A DNA stretch of 64,000 bases from JBBRVP01 sp038246785 (GTDB taxonomy: Bacteria; Actinomycetota; Actinomycetes; Jiangellales; Jiangellaceae), in assembly GCA_038246785.1 (NCBI GenBank), contig JBBRVP010000005.1:1-64000 (forward strand). The letters are read 5' to 3'. Below the pieces are notes generated by a model. The model was not told the DNA's origin. It saw only the letters and a list, made by a program, of their open reading frames with translations, and did not search any database. This document shows positions 19,075 through 30,708 of this stretch, in pieces (within the stretch, counting starts at the first letter, position 1; each line of letters opens with the position of its first letter). Both the position numbers and the translations under genes were made by a program.

Positions 19075-20448
19075 TCAGGCCACGAGCCGGGCCAACTGGT
19101 CGGCGTCCTCGAAGGGCCCGACGGCGGCCAGCGTCGGGTCACCCACCAGCAGCTCGGCGGCCACCGCCCGCACGTCGTCGAAGGTGACCGCATCGATGTC
19201 GGCGAGCACCTGGTTGACGCTGGGCAGCTCGCCATAGACCAGCTCCGCCTTGGCGATGCGGCTCATCCGCGAGCCGGTGTCCTCGAGCCCCAGCACCAGC
19301 CCGCCGCGCAGCTGCCCCTTGCCACGGGCGAGCTCGTCGTCGCTGATGCCGTGGGCGGCGACATCGGCCAGCTGCTCGCGGACCAGACCGAGCACCTGCT
19401 CGACCTTGTCCGGGAGGCATCCGACGTAGACGCCGACGAGCCCGGTGTCGGCGTACTGCGAGAGGTAGGAGTACACGCTGTAGGCCAGGCCGCGCTTCTC
19501 GCGCACCTCCTGGAACAACCGCGACGACATGCCGCCGCCCAGCGCGCCGTTGAGCACGCCGAGGGCCCATCGCCGCTCGTCGGTGCGGCTGATGCCCGGC
19601 AGCCCGAGGGCGAGGTTGGCCTGCTCGATCGGGCGGTGCAGGACATGCACGCCCGGGCGAGGGCGAGGCCGCCGCCCGCCGATCCGGGGCGGCTCCGGGC
19701 CGACGTCCCCGTCGAGGAACCCGGCCCGCCCGAACGCCCCGCGCACGAGGCTGACCAGGCGGCGGTGGTCGACGCTGCCGGCGGCAGCCACGACGATGCG
19801 CTCGGGCCGGTAGCGGCGGCGATACCAGCCGTTGACAGCCGCCCGAGACAACGCCTTGATCGACTCGGAGGTGCCCAGAATCGGACGGCCGACTCGCGCG
19901 CTCTGCCAGAACCCCTGCGCCAGCAGGTCGTGCACGACGTCGCCCGGCTCGTCGTCGTGCATCGCGATCTCCTCGAGGACCACGAGGCGCTCGGACTCGA
20001 CGTCGCCGGCAGTGACCAGCGACGAGGTGACCATGTCGGCGACCACGTCGACGGCGAGCGGCAGGTCCCGGTCGAGGACCCGCGCGTAGTAGCAGGTGTA
20101 CTCCTTGGCGGTGAAGGCGTTCAGCTCCCCGCCCACTGCCTCGACGACGCTGGAGATCTCGAACGCGTCCCGGCGCTGGGTGCCCTTGAACAGCAGGTGC
20201 TCGAGGTAGTGGGTGGCGCCGGCCAGCGCCGGGCTCTCGTCGCGCGACCCGACGCCCACCCAGACGCCGAAGGACACCGACCGGACGCCGGCGACGCCTT
20301 CGGTGACGACACGGATGCCGCCGGGGAGGACGGTGCGGCGGACCAGGCCGCCGCCCGCGTCCTCCCGCAGCAGCGTCCGGGTGGTCCCCGGCGCCTGCAC
20401 GGGGAGCGCCGCCCCGCGCCGCGACCGGGCCGGGTCCGGCGCCGTCAC
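19075..20448 (-). CDS. M16-family zinc metallopeptidase (PepR-like)
   Basis: A 457-residue single-unit M16B peptidase. The inverted zinc motif HYLEH occupies residues 80-84, with the downstream glutamate in the VVLEEIAMHDDEP segment, and the second-half signature MSSRLFQEVREKRGLAYSVYSY is intact. The conserved order pnp-M16-dapB is typical of actinobacteria. GTG start overlaps the pnp stop in GTGA (20445-20448). Substrates in bacteria are mostly unknown; it may process peptides or misfolded secreted proteins. Confidence 0.9.
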   Translation of the reverse strand: MTAPDPARSRRGAALPVQAPGTTRTLLREDAGGGLVRRTVLPGGIRVVTEGVAGVRSVSFGVWVGVGSRDESPALAGATHYLEHLLFKGTQRRDAFEISSVVEAVGGELNAFTAKEYTCYYARVLDRDLPLAVDVVADMVTSSLVTAGDVESERLVVLEEIAMHDDEPGDVVHDLLAQGFWQSARVGRPILGTSESIKALSRAAVNGWYRRRYRPERIVVAAAGSVDHRRLVSLVRGAFGRAGFLDGDVGPEPPRIGGRRPRPRPGVHVLHRPIEQANLALGLPGISRTDERRWALGVLNGALGGGMSSRLFQEVREKRGLAYSVYSYLSQYADTGLVGVYVGCLPDKVEQVLGLVREQLADVAAHGISDDELARGKGQLRGGLVLGLEDTGSRMSRIAKAELVYGELPSVNQVLADIDAVTFDDVRAVAAELLVGDPTLAAVGPFEDADQLARLVA

Positions 20449-22760
20449 GGAGCGTCGGCGCCGGCCACAGCCGGCTGCCCCGCCTCCTGGCCGTCGGCGC
20501 CGGCAGTCGCGGTCGTTGCGGCTGCCTCGTCGAGGACGGGCACGAGGGACAGCTTGCCGCGGTTGTCGACCTCGGCGATCTCGACCATGACTTTCTGGCC
20601 GACAGCCAGGACGTCGTCGACGCTCTCCACACGCTTGCCCTTGTTGAGCTCGCGCATCTTCGAGATGTGCAGCAGACCGTCCTTGCCAGGCAGCAGCGAG
20701 ACGAACGCCCCGAAGGCAGTGGTCTTCACTACGGTGCCCAGGTAGCGCTCGCCTGCCTGGGGCTGGGTCGGGTTGGCGATCGCGTTGATCGCCGAGCGGG
20801 CCGCCTCCGCCGAGCCGCCGTCGGCGGCCCCGATGAAGATCGTCCCGTCCTCCTCGATCGCGATCTGGGCGCCGGTGTCGTCCTGGATCTGGTTGATGAT
20901 CTTGCCCTTGGGCCCGATGACCGCGCCAATCTGGTCGGTGGGGATCTTGATGGTGATGATGCGCGGCGCGTACGGGCTCATCTCGTCGGGCTCGGAGATC
21001 GCCTCGGCCATCACATCGAGGATGGTCAGCCGCGCGTCGCGGGCCTGGGCCAGCGCCCCGGCCAGCACCGAGGCGGGGATGCCGTCGAGCTTGGTGTCCA
21101 GCTGCAGCGCGGTGACGAACTCGCGGGTGCCGGCGACCTTGAAGTCCATGTCACCGAACGCGTCCTCGGCACCGAGGATGTCGGTCAGCGTGACGTACCT
21201 GGTCTCGGCCGCACCGGCGGCATTGTTCAGCTGCCCGGAGACCAGTCCCATGGCGATGCCGGCCACCGGTGCCCGCAGCGGCACGCCGGCGTTGAGCAGG
21301 GCCATGGTCGAGGCGCAGACCGAGCCCATGGACGTCGAGCCGTTGGACCCGAGCGCCTCGGAGACCTGGCGGATGGCGTACGGGAACTCCTCGCGGGCCG
21401 GCAGCACCGGCACCAGCGCCCGCTCGGCGAGCGCGCCGTGGCCGATCTCGCGTCGCTTGGGCGAGCCGACGCGCCCGGTCTCTCCGGTGGAGTACGGCGG
21501 GAAGTTGTAGTTGTGCATGTAGCGCTTCGTCGTGTCGGGCGACAGCGTGTCGAGCTTCTGCTCCATGGAGAGCATGTTGAGCGTGGTGACGCCGAGGATC
21601 TGCGTCTCCCCCCGCTCGAACAGCGCCGACCCGTGGGCCCGCGGCACCACACTCACCTCAGCCGACAGCTGGCGGATGTCGCGCAGTCCCCGGCCGTCCA
21701 TACGGACCTGCTCGCCCAGCACGCGCTCACGCACCAGCGTCTTGGTCAGCGAGCGGAATGCGGCGCCGATCTCCTTCTCGCGACCCTCGAACTGGCCGGC
21801 CAGCTTGTCGACCGCCGTGGCCTTGACCCGGTCGATCTCGGCCTCGCGCTCCACCTTGGCGGGCGTGGTGAGCGCCTGGGCGAGCTCGTCGCGCACGGCG
21901 GCCGTCACGGCCTCCAGCACGTCGTCCTGGTAGTCGAGGAAGCGCGGGAACTCGCGGGTCGTCGGCTTCCCGTGCGCCGGCGCAGCGGCCTCGGCTAGCT
22001 CACGCTGTGCGCGGCACAGCTCCTTGATGAAGGGCTTGGCGGCCTCGAGGCCCTGCGCGACGAGGTCCTCGGTGGGGGCGGTGCGGCCCTCGTCGGTGAC
22101 CAGGCGCCACGTGGCATCCGTGGACTCCGCCTCCACCATCATGATCGCGACATCGCCGTCGGGCAGCACTCGCCCGGCCACCACCATGTCGAAGACGGCA
22201 TCGGAGAGCTGCGAGTGGTCTGGGAAGGCGATCCACTGGTCGCCGCTCACGAGGGCGACCCTGGTGGCGCCGACCGGCCCGCTGAACGGCAGGCCGGACA
22301 GCTGGGTCGACGCCGAAGCGGCGTTGATCGCGACGACGTCGTAGAGGTGGTCGGGGTGCAGCGACATCACCGTGATGACGACCTGGACCTCGTTGCGCAG
22401 CCCGGAGACGAAACTCGGCCGTAGCGGACGGTCGATCAGCCGGCAGGTGAGGATGGCGTCCTCGCTGGGCCGGCCCTCGCGACGGAAGAAGGACCCGGGG
22501 ATGCGCCCCGCGGCGTACATGCGCTCCTCCACGTCGACCGTCAGCGGAAAGAAGTCGAAGTGCTCCTTGGGCGACTTGGACGCCGTGGTGGCCGACAGGA
22601 GCATGGTGTCGTCGTCGAGCGTGGCGACGACACTGCCGGCGGCCTGGCGAGCCAGCCGGCCGGTCTCGAAGCGGATGGTGCGGGAGCCGAAGCGGCCGTT
22701 GTCGATCACGGCGGCCGATGTGGTAGCCGTCGTGCCGGGCGTGCTGTCGTGACCCGTCAT
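20445..22760 (-). CDS. pnp: Polyribonucleotide nucleotidyltransferase (PNPase)
   Basis: Phosphorolytic 3'-5' exoribonuclease of mRNA decay. The 771-residue product has two RNase PH domains (first near 20-230 and second near 345-560 with GRGLRDIRQLSAEV), a KH domain with GPKGKIINQIQ near residue 610 and an S1 domain (GTVVKTTAFGAFVSLLPGKDGLLHIS) near 675-745, then an Ala-rich tail. ATG at 22760 preceded by AAGGA. rpsO is 306 nt upstream on the same strand, the near-universal rpsO-pnp arrangement. Confidence 0.95.
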   Translation of the reverse strand: MTGHDSTPGTTATTSAAVIDNGRFGSRTIRFETGRLARQAAGSVVATLDDDTMLLSATTASKSPKEHFDFFPLTVDVEERMYAAGRIPGSFFRREGRPSEDAILTCRLIDRPLRPSFVSGLRNEVQVVITVMSLHPDHLYDVVAINAASASTQLSGLPFSGPVGATRVALVSGDQWIAFPDHSQLSDAVFDMVVAGRVLPDGDVAIMMVEAESTDATWRLVTDEGRTAPTEDLVAQGLEAAKPFIKELCRAQRELAEAAAPAHGKPTTREFPRFLDYQDDVLEAVTAAVRDELAQALTTPAKVEREAEIDRVKATAVDKLAGQFEGREKEIGAAFRSLTKTLVRERVLGEQVRMDGRGLRDIRQLSAEVSVVPRAHGSALFERGETQILGVTTLNMLSMEQKLDTLSPDTTKRYMHNYNFPPYSTGETGRVGSPKRREIGHGALAERALVPVLPAREEFPYAIRQVSEALGSNGSTSMGSVCASTMALLNAGVPLRAPVAGIAMGLVSGQLNNAAGAAETRYVTLTDILGAEDAFGDMDFKVAGTREFVTALQLDTKLDGIPASVLAGALAQARDARLTILDVMAEAISEPDEMSPYAPRIITIKIPTDQIGAVIGPKGKIINQIQDDTGAQIAIEEDGTIFIGAADGGSAEAARSAINAIANPTQPQAGERYLGTVVKTTAFGAFVSLLPGKDGLLHISKMRELNKGKRVESVDDVLAVGQKVMVEIAEVDNRGKLSLVPVLDEAAATTATAGADGQEAGQPAVAGADAP

Positions 22761-23015
22761 GGGCCGTCCTTCCTGGTCGAGGACGGCGCCGGGCGCTTGC
22801 CGACCGTAGGCCGGCTGGGCGGGATCTGGCCGGGGGCCGGTCTTCGATCGAGGCTGCCGGGGGGTCGGGGCACAAGTCGACCGTGTCCTCCCGGAAGCCA
22901 CTACCGAGGACCGGCGTCCGGGGCGCCCGGGCACATCGGCGCTCGTCCTGGTGTGGTGCCGTGCGAGCCGCCGCGGGTGCGGCGGCCGAGGCGGGATGCA
23001 GTTGTGGGCGGGACT
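22761..23015 (-). other. rpsO-pnp intergenic region
   Basis: This is the 5' flank of pnp. In other bacteria the rpsO-pnp gap carries the pnp promoter and an RNase III-cleaved stem through which PNPase regulates itself. The stretch is GC-rich with several short dyads (for example around 22812-22850) but I see no convincing -35/-10 pair and no open frame. Beyond the strong hairpin next to rpsO, nothing else is supported here. Confidence 0.4.
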
Positions 23016-23061
23016 GACGCGCGGGAGCGGGGCCTGCGGCGGGAGCCCGCTCCCCGGCGTC
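23016..23061 (-). terminator. Strong hairpin just after rpsO
   Basis: Two 16-nt arms (23016-23031 and 23046-23061) pair in 14 of 16 positions with one central 2-nt mismatch and a 14-nt loop. It begins 5 nt after the rpsO stop codon. No U-tract follows. It can act as the rpsO terminator, or as the processing hairpin between rpsO and pnp. Confidence 0.6.
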
Positions 23062-23066
23062 TCAGG

Positions 23067-23348
23067 TCACCGACGCAAGCCGAGCCGCTCGATGAGCGAG
23101 CGGTAGCGGGCGATGTCGGTCTTGGCGAGGTAGTCGAGCAGCCGACGACGCTTGCCGACGAGCTGGAGAAGACCGCGCCGGCCGTGGTGGTCGTGCTTGT
23201 GTTCCTTGAAGTGCTCGGTCAGGTGCTTGATCCGCTGCGTGAGCAGGGCGACCTGCGCCTCCGGGGAGCCGGTGTCGGTCTCGTGCAGACCATAGTCGGC
23301 CAAGATCTGCTGCTTCGTGGCAGTGCTCGTCGGGGCGCTGTCCGACAC
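23067..23348 (-). CDS. rpsO: 30S ribosomal protein S15
   Basis: A 93-residue S15 (uS15), primary binder of the central 16S domain. The family core ETDTGSPEAQVALLTQRIKHL, HGRRGLLQLVGKRRRLLDYL and YRSLIERLGLRR is complete. The GTG start at 23348 has an AAGGAG site 5 nt upstream; an N-terminal extension of a few residues precedes the usual start. The longer frame to 23504 has no family match. Confidence 0.96.
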   Translation of the reverse strand: MSDSAPTSTATKQQILADYGLHETDTGSPEAQVALLTQRIKHLTEHFKEHKHDHHGRRGLLQLVGKRRRLLDYLAKTDIARYRSLIERLGLRR

Positions 23349-23439
23349 TCGTGCTCCTTCGTCATGAGGCTGCGCGGCGCACCGGGCTGGTTCACCGGGG
23401 CACTCTGGGTCCGCGGCCGGCGTGAACGGCAGCACCAGG

Positions 23440-24411
23440 CTACCAGCGCGCGGGCGACCCCTCGACCGAGCCGGTGCCGACGATGGCCCGGGCGGCCTCG
23501 ACATCGCGGCCCATCTGCGCCACCAGGTCGGCGACGTCGGCGAAGGCCTCCTGGCCGCGCAGCCGGGCGGTGACCTCGACGGCTACCGGGACGCCGTACA
23601 GCTCGAGGTCGTCGCGGTCGAGGACATAGGCCTCCACGCGCCGCTGGACTCCTTCGAACGTCGGGTTGCTGCCAATGCTGACGGCGGCCGGGAGCGCCGG
23701 CGCGCCGGCTTCGTCCAGGCGCGTGAGCCGGCCCGCGTACACGCCATCGGCCGGGACGAGCAGGCCGGGCGGGATGGGCAGGTTGGCCGTCGGGTAGCCG
23801 AGCTCACGGCCGCGGTGGTCGCCCTCGACGACGACGCCCTCGACCCGGTAGGGGTGACCCAGCACCTCCGCCGCGGCCGCGACGTCCCCGACGATGACCC
23901 GGTCACGGACGACTGTGGAGGACCAGCGGACGCCGTCGTGCCCGGCGGTGGTGACTGAGTCGACCGTGAAGCCGTGCTCTCGCCCGAGGTCGGCGAGCAG
24001 TTCGACGTCGCCGAGCGCACGGCGCCCGAAACGGAAGTCCTCGCCGACGACCACGACGCGGGCCCGCAGCCGCTCGACGAGCACCTCGGTGACGAAGTCG
24101 GCGGCGTCCTGCGCTGAGCGCTCGGCGTCGAAGGGCAGCACCAGGACCGCGTCGGCACCGGCCCGGTGCAGCAGCTCCACCCGGTAGCCGACGCTCGTCA
24201 CCGACAGCGGAACCGCGTCGGGGCGGACGACGGCGTACGGGTGGGGGTGGAAGGTCAGCACGACCAGCGGCAGCCCGAGGCGGTCGGCGGCGGCGCGGGC
24301 CCGGTCGATGACGACCCGGTGTCCGCGGTGCACCCCGTCGAACACGCCGATGGTCACGACTGACCCGGGCAGGTCCTCGGGTACGTCGTCGGTGCCGTCC
24401 CAGCGCGTCAC
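23440..24411 (-). CDS. ribF: Bifunctional riboflavin kinase / FAD synthetase
   Basis: Makes FMN then FAD. The 323-residue protein starts with the FAD-synthetase nucleotidyltransferase domain (GVFDGVHRGHR; LTFHPHP) and ends with the riboflavin kinase domain (VEGVVVEGDHRGRELGYPTANL, then SIGSNPTF and EAYVLD). GTG start at 24411 gives normal length; the frame continues upstream to 25971 only as a shadow of the neighbouring genes. Located between truB and rpsO as in other actinobacteria, but with an extra secreted-protein gene on the truB side. Confidence 0.94.
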   Translation of the reverse strand: MTRWDGTDDVPEDLPGSVVTIGVFDGVHRGHRVVIDRARAAADRLGLPLVVLTFHPHPYAVVRPDAVPLSVTSVGYRVELLHRAGADAVLVLPFDAERSAQDAADFVTEVLVERLRARVVVVGEDFRFGRRALGDVELLADLGREHGFTVDSVTTAGHDGVRWSSTVVRDRVIVGDVAAAAEVLGHPYRVEGVVVEGDHRGRELGYPTANLPIPPGLLVPADGVYAGRLTRLDEAGAPALPAAVSIGSNPTFEGVQRRVEAYVLDRDDLELYGVPVAVEVTARLRGQEAFADVADLVAQMGRDVEAARAIVGTGSVEGSPARW

Positions 24412-24455
24412 GGGGGACAACTGTGCCAGCCCCCGTGCGGGCCGGCACCGCCGGC

Positions 24456-25532
24456 TCAGCAGCGCAGGTCGGCGTCGAGCCCGTCGAGGAGGTACTGGCT
24501 CAGCAGCACCGGACCGCCGGTGAAGGAGCCGGCCGGCTCGCACTGCGCGCGGGCGAGGTCCACCGACCCGAGACCGGCGTACCAGACCGGCAACCCGTCG
24601 AGCCCGCCACCGCCGGTGATCTGCTCCCACTGCCGGGCCGTCGAGTAGACACCGACGAGATCGACCCCCCGGTCGCGAAGGGCGTCTGCCATGCCCTGCA
24701 ACGCGGCGATGTCGTTGGCGTGGGTGCGGTCGTCGCCGCCCTCGCTGAGCGCCTGCCAGGAGTTGGCGGTCTCGACGTCGAGCCACCAGTCGGCGGTGGC
24801 CGGGTCGGCCGCACCCGCCTCGGCGGCAGCGGCGACCGCACGAGAGAACGCGTCGAGCGCGGCGTTCCACCCGTAGTCGTAGGCGCAGCTGGTCGAGTCG
24901 TTGTCGGGGTAGCCGTCCGCACACGGGCGGGGAGAGGCCTGCCCGCTCGGCCAGTAGGCCGAGACCAGCGGGCCGGGGTTGGCGGTGTTGAGGTAGTAGG
25001 CGACCGGGACCGGCGTCGCGACCAGCGCCCAGCGCAGGAGGTCGACGAGGCACGGGTTGCCCGATTGGACGAGGCCACCGGTGACGCCGACGACGGCGAA
25101 GGCCGCACGCTCGGGCAGCTCCTGGTCGCACTGCGGGTACGACACGTCGCGACCGACCGCCTCGGCGGCGCCGCCGACCGCCGTGTCGCCCGCCACGTCG
25201 GACGGCTCCGCCGCCGGCTCCTGCGTCGGCGAGGGCGGCCCCGGTGCCGGTTGCGCGGACGGCTCGGCCTGGTCGGACTGCCCCCCGGGCGGGGCCGCCG
25301 GCTGCGCGGTGGCTGCTGGCGCGGGCGACCCCGCCGCCGGTCCAGGCGGCGGCGCGGGCGTACGGGGCGGAGCGGGCGTCAGTGCCGGCGCCACGCCGTG
25401 CGGTGGCGGCCACGCCTCGCCGGCCGGGCCGCCGTCGGGCGGGGCGGGTCGCGCCCAGGCGGCCTGGGAGGGCGCGAGCACGAGGCCGAGCGCGAGCAGC
25501 ACGACACTGCCGGCAAGCCGAAGTCGTCGCAC
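24456..25532 (-). CDS. Secreted glycoside-hydrolase-like (GH25/DUF1906-type fold) protein
   Basis: A 358-residue exported protein: basic start and signal peptide ending near AWA at residue 27, a Pro/Ala-rich linker to about residue 120, then a domain starting GRDVSYPQCD with conserved DVSYPQC, YYLNTANPG, WWLDVETANSW and VGVYSTARQW. These resemble the barrel segments of GH25-like lysozymes, with acidic residues in DVE positioned like catalytic ones. Six cysteines in the mature part suggest disulfides. An AGGAGG site precedes the GTG. It separates truB from ribF. Peptidoglycan is a plausible substrate but unproven. Confidence 0.65.
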   Translation of the reverse strand: MRRLRLAGSVVLLALGLVLAPSQAAWARPAPPDGGPAGEAWPPPHGVAPALTPAPPRTPAPPPGPAAGSPAPAATAQPAAPPGGQSDQAEPSAQPAPGPPSPTQEPAAEPSDVAGDTAVGGAAEAVGRDVSYPQCDQELPERAAFAVVGVTGGLVQSGNPCLVDLLRWALVATPVPVAYYLNTANPGPLVSAYWPSGQASPRPCADGYPDNDSTSCAYDYGWNAALDAFSRAVAAAAEAGAADPATADWWLDVETANSWQALSEGGDDRTHANDIAALQGMADALRDRGVDLVGVYSTARQWEQITGGGGLDGLPVWYAGLGSVDLARAQCEPAGSFTGGPVLLSQYLLDGLDADLRC

Positions 25533-25702
25533 GCTCGAGCACCTCCTCGCGTCGTGGCGGTCGTCGTGCCGGCCCGTCGTGCCGGGCGCCGTCGAGGGGT
25601 CGCGGCGGGCACGGGGTTCTCGTCACTTTACGCCCGCAGGGCGCCAGACACGGTCGGGTCGGTGGACAGGCGCTCGCTCGGCGGCGCGCGGGCCGCTCAC
25701 CG

Positions 25703-26572
25703 CTACCCGACGAAGACCGCGAGCGGCCTGGCCAGGCCGTCCAGGTCGTGGACGAGCGCCACCAGGGCCCCGTCCGCATCGAGCACCGCCACGGGAGCCG
25801 CTCCCCGCCCGGTTGCAGGGATCGGCATCCCGTGGGCGAGCCGCGCCGCCGTACCGGCACCGACGCGCACGACAGGGAAGCCCGCAGCGGCGGCCTCCCC
25901 CAACGGCGTGACGTCCAGGTCGGCGGCGAGCTGTTCGATGGTGCGGGCGTGCTCGAGGCCGTACGGGCCAACGCGGGTGCGGCGCAGGCGGATCAGGTGC
26001 CCCCCCACCCCGAGCGCCTCGCCCAGGTCGCGGGCCAGGCCGCGGACGTAGGTGCCGGACGAGCAGGCAACCTCGACGTCGACGTCGAGGCACCGGCCGG
26101 CGGGGCGGGCTGCGGTGACGTCGAAGCGCCGCACGACGACCTGCCGGGGCGCCAGGTCCACCTGCTCACCGGCGCGCACGCGCTCGTAGGAGCGCCGGCC
26201 GCCGACCTTGACGGCGCTGACCGCGCTCGGGACCTGGGCGAGCGCCCCGGTGAGCGCGCCCGCCTGCCGGGCCAGCACTGCCGGGTCCAGGCGCGACGCG
26301 TCCGCGCGGCGGATCACCGGGCCCTCGGCGTCGTCGGTGAGGGTTCGCTCACCGAGCCGGATGGTGGCGGCGTACTCCTTGTCGGTGAGCACGAGGTGCC
26401 CGAGCAGCCGGGTACCCCGACCGAGGCCCAGCACCAGCACGCCGGTAGCCATCGGGTCGAGCGTGCCGGCGTGGCCGACCTTGCGCGTGCCCGCGAGTCG
26501 CCGCACGCGGGCGACGACGTCGTGCGAGGTCGGCCCCGCCGGCTTGTCCACGACAAGCAGTCCGTCGGGCAT
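25703..26572 (-). CDS. truB: tRNA pseudouridine(55) synthase TruB
   Basis: Isomerises U55 in the T-loop of tRNAs. The 289-residue product has LLVVDKPAGPTSHDVV at the start, the catalytic aspartate D39 in GHAGTLDPMATGVL, and the later SAVKVGGRRSYERVRAG and SSGTYVRGLARDLG motifs, plus a C-terminal PUA-like region. It starts 2 nt after the rbfA stop. Flanked by rbfA and a secreted protein gene. Confidence 0.95.
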   Translation of the reverse strand: MPDGLLVVDKPAGPTSHDVVARVRRLAGTRKVGHAGTLDPMATGVLVLGLGRGTRLLGHLVLTDKEYAATIRLGERTLTDDAEGPVIRRADASRLDPAVLARQAGALTGALAQVPSAVSAVKVGGRRSYERVRAGEQVDLAPRQVVVRRFDVTAARPAGRCLDVDVEVACSSGTYVRGLARDLGEALGVGGHLIRLRRTRVGPYGLEHARTIEQLAADLDVTPLGEAAAAGFPVVRVGAGTAARLAHGMPIPATGRGAAPVAVLDADGALVALVHDLDGLARPLAVFVG

Positions 26573-26574
26573 GC

Positions 26575-27081
26575 TCAGGCCCGCTCCGCCGCCTCGCCGA
26601 GCGGCTCACCGGTCGGAGCCTCCGTGGCGAGCGCCTCGGCAGGTGCCGACTGCTCGGGCTGGTCCTCCTCGCGCCGGTACGGGTCGGGCTCGCCGGCGTA
26701 GACCGCTCCTGCGGCGCCCTGTGCGAGCGACGCGTCCCGCTCGCGGGCCACGCGCAGCAGGGCATCGATGTGACGCGCGCTCTCCGGTACGGCATCGGCC
26801 ACGAACGCCAGCGTCGGAGTGAACTTCACTCCGGTGCGACGCCCGACCTCGCTGCGCAACAGGCCCTTGACGCTGTCCAGCGCCACCGCGGTCGCCGACC
26901 GCTCGCCGTCGTCGCCGAGAACCGTGTAGAACACCGTCGCCTCCCGCAGGTCACCCGTCACACGCGCGTCGGTGATCGTGATGAAGCCCAGCCGCGGGTC
27001 CTTGACCCGCATCTCCAGCGTCTCGGCCACGATCACCTTGATGCGGTCGGCGAGCTTCATGACCCGGGCGCGGTCGGCCAT
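26575..27081 (-). CDS. rbfA: 30S ribosome-binding factor RbfA
   Basis: Late maturation factor for the 30S subunit. The 168-residue protein carries the KH-like core (MKLADRIKVIVAETLEMRVKDPRLGFITITDARVT split over the start, FYTVLGDD, GLLRSEVGRRTGVKFTPTLAFVAD) and a low-complexity acidic C-terminal tail of about 50 residues. A GAGGAGGG site lies upstream of the ATG at 27081. The upstream ylxP frame overlaps the start by 25 nt. Confidence 0.93.
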   Translation of the reverse strand: MADRARVMKLADRIKVIVAETLEMRVKDPRLGFITITDARVTGDLREATVFYTVLGDDGERSATAVALDSVKGLLRSEVGRRTGVKFTPTLAFVADAVPESARHIDALLRVARERDASLAQGAAGAVYAGEPDPYRREEDQPEQSAPAEALATEAPTGEPLGEAAERA

Positions 27082-27416
27082 GGTCGTCCCTCCTCGTCGT
27101 CGGGGCTCAGCAAGCGCAGCTGCGCGGCGAGCAGGTCGTACTCGGGGCGGTCGGCGACCAGGCGCTCGCACGCCTCCAGCACCTCACGGCACCGGGCCGC
27201 GTCGGCGGCGACCACAGCGACCCCCAGCTCGGCGCGCCGGAGCAGGTCGTGGGCACCGGTCTCGGCGGCGGACACGGTGTGCCGTCTGGCCAGCTCGGCC
27301 AGCACCGGACGCAGGACCGACCGCTTCTGCTTCAGCGAGCGGACGTCCCCGAGGAGCAGGTCGAGCCGCAGCGTCCCGACGTACACGGCCGCCTCCACCG
27401 TCGTGCCGCCCCGCAC
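27057..27416 (-). CDS. ylxP: DUF503 (YlxP-like) protein
   Basis: A 119-residue DUF503 protein: YVGTLRLDLLLGDVRSLKQKRSVLRPVLAELARR and ETGAHDLLRRAELGVAVVA define the family, found between infB and rbfA across Gram-positive bacteria and associated with ribosome maturation in some. GTG at 27416 lies 6 nt after the infB stop; internal GTG codons are possible alternatives. Its end overlaps rbfA by 25 nt. Molecular function is not established. Confidence 0.87.
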   Translation of the reverse strand: MRGGTTVEAAVYVGTLRLDLLLGDVRSLKQKRSVLRPVLAELARRHTVSAAETGAHDLLRRAELGVAVVAADAARCREVLEACERLVADRPEYDLLAAQLRLLSPDDEEGRPWPTAPGS

Positions 27417-27422
27417 AGTGGG

Positions 27423-30227
<2,805 letters not shown>

Positions 30228-30303
30228 TGCTCTCCTTCTCGCACGGTCCGGGCCCCGGCACTCCTCACGAGCTGGGGTCGGGCCGTGACCTAGACGTACC
30301 TGA

Positions 30304-30708
30304 TCATGGCTGCGCGCTCATCGAGCGACCGTGGGCTTCACGTTCCGCTTCCTTCCTGACCCCGCTGACTGGTTCTTGCTGCCCGTCCCGTTCCGCCGCA
30401 GCGGCGTGCTCGTCGACGTAGGCCCGCAGGGCGCTGGTGTCGAGCGGTCCCGGCAGGCGAAGCGCCCGCGGGAACGCCCGGCGGCGCTCGGCGAGGTCGA
30501 GGCAGTCCGGTGCGGGGTGCAGGTGCGCGCCCCGGCCGGGCAGCCGGCGTCTCGGGTCGGGGACGAGCACCGGGGGGGTGGACGTCCCGTCCGCCACGAC
30601 GCGGAGCAGGTCGGACGTGGACGCCCGCTGCCGGCACCCCACGCATGTGCGCAGCGGAGAACCCGACCGCGGGCGGCCTTCCGCGTGCAGTCTAGCGCGC
30701 CGGCTCAC
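30304..30708 (-). CDS. ylxR: YlxR (DUF448) RNA-binding protein
   Basis: A 134-residue YlxR/DUF448 protein with the core RTCVGCRQRASTSDLLRVVA and PGRGAHLHPAPDCLDLAERRRAFPRALR, a fold proposed to bind RNA and, in some species, RNase P. The C-terminal 40 residues are a variable charged tail. GTG start overlaps the nusA stop by four bases (30705-30708), the usual nusA-ylxR-infB order. Confidence 0.9.
   Translation of the reverse strand: MSRRARLHAEGRPRSGSPLRTCVGCRQRASTSDLLRVVADGTSTPPVLVPDPRRRLPGRGAHLHPAPDCLDLAERRRAFPRALRLPGPLDTSALRAYVDEHAAAAERDGQQEPVSGVRKEAEREAHGRSMSAQP

Noticed and set aside
17732..19237. A 501-codon plus-strand frame opposite dapB
   Set aside because: It mirrors dapB and its neighbours on the minus strand; high GC leaves long antisense frames without stops.
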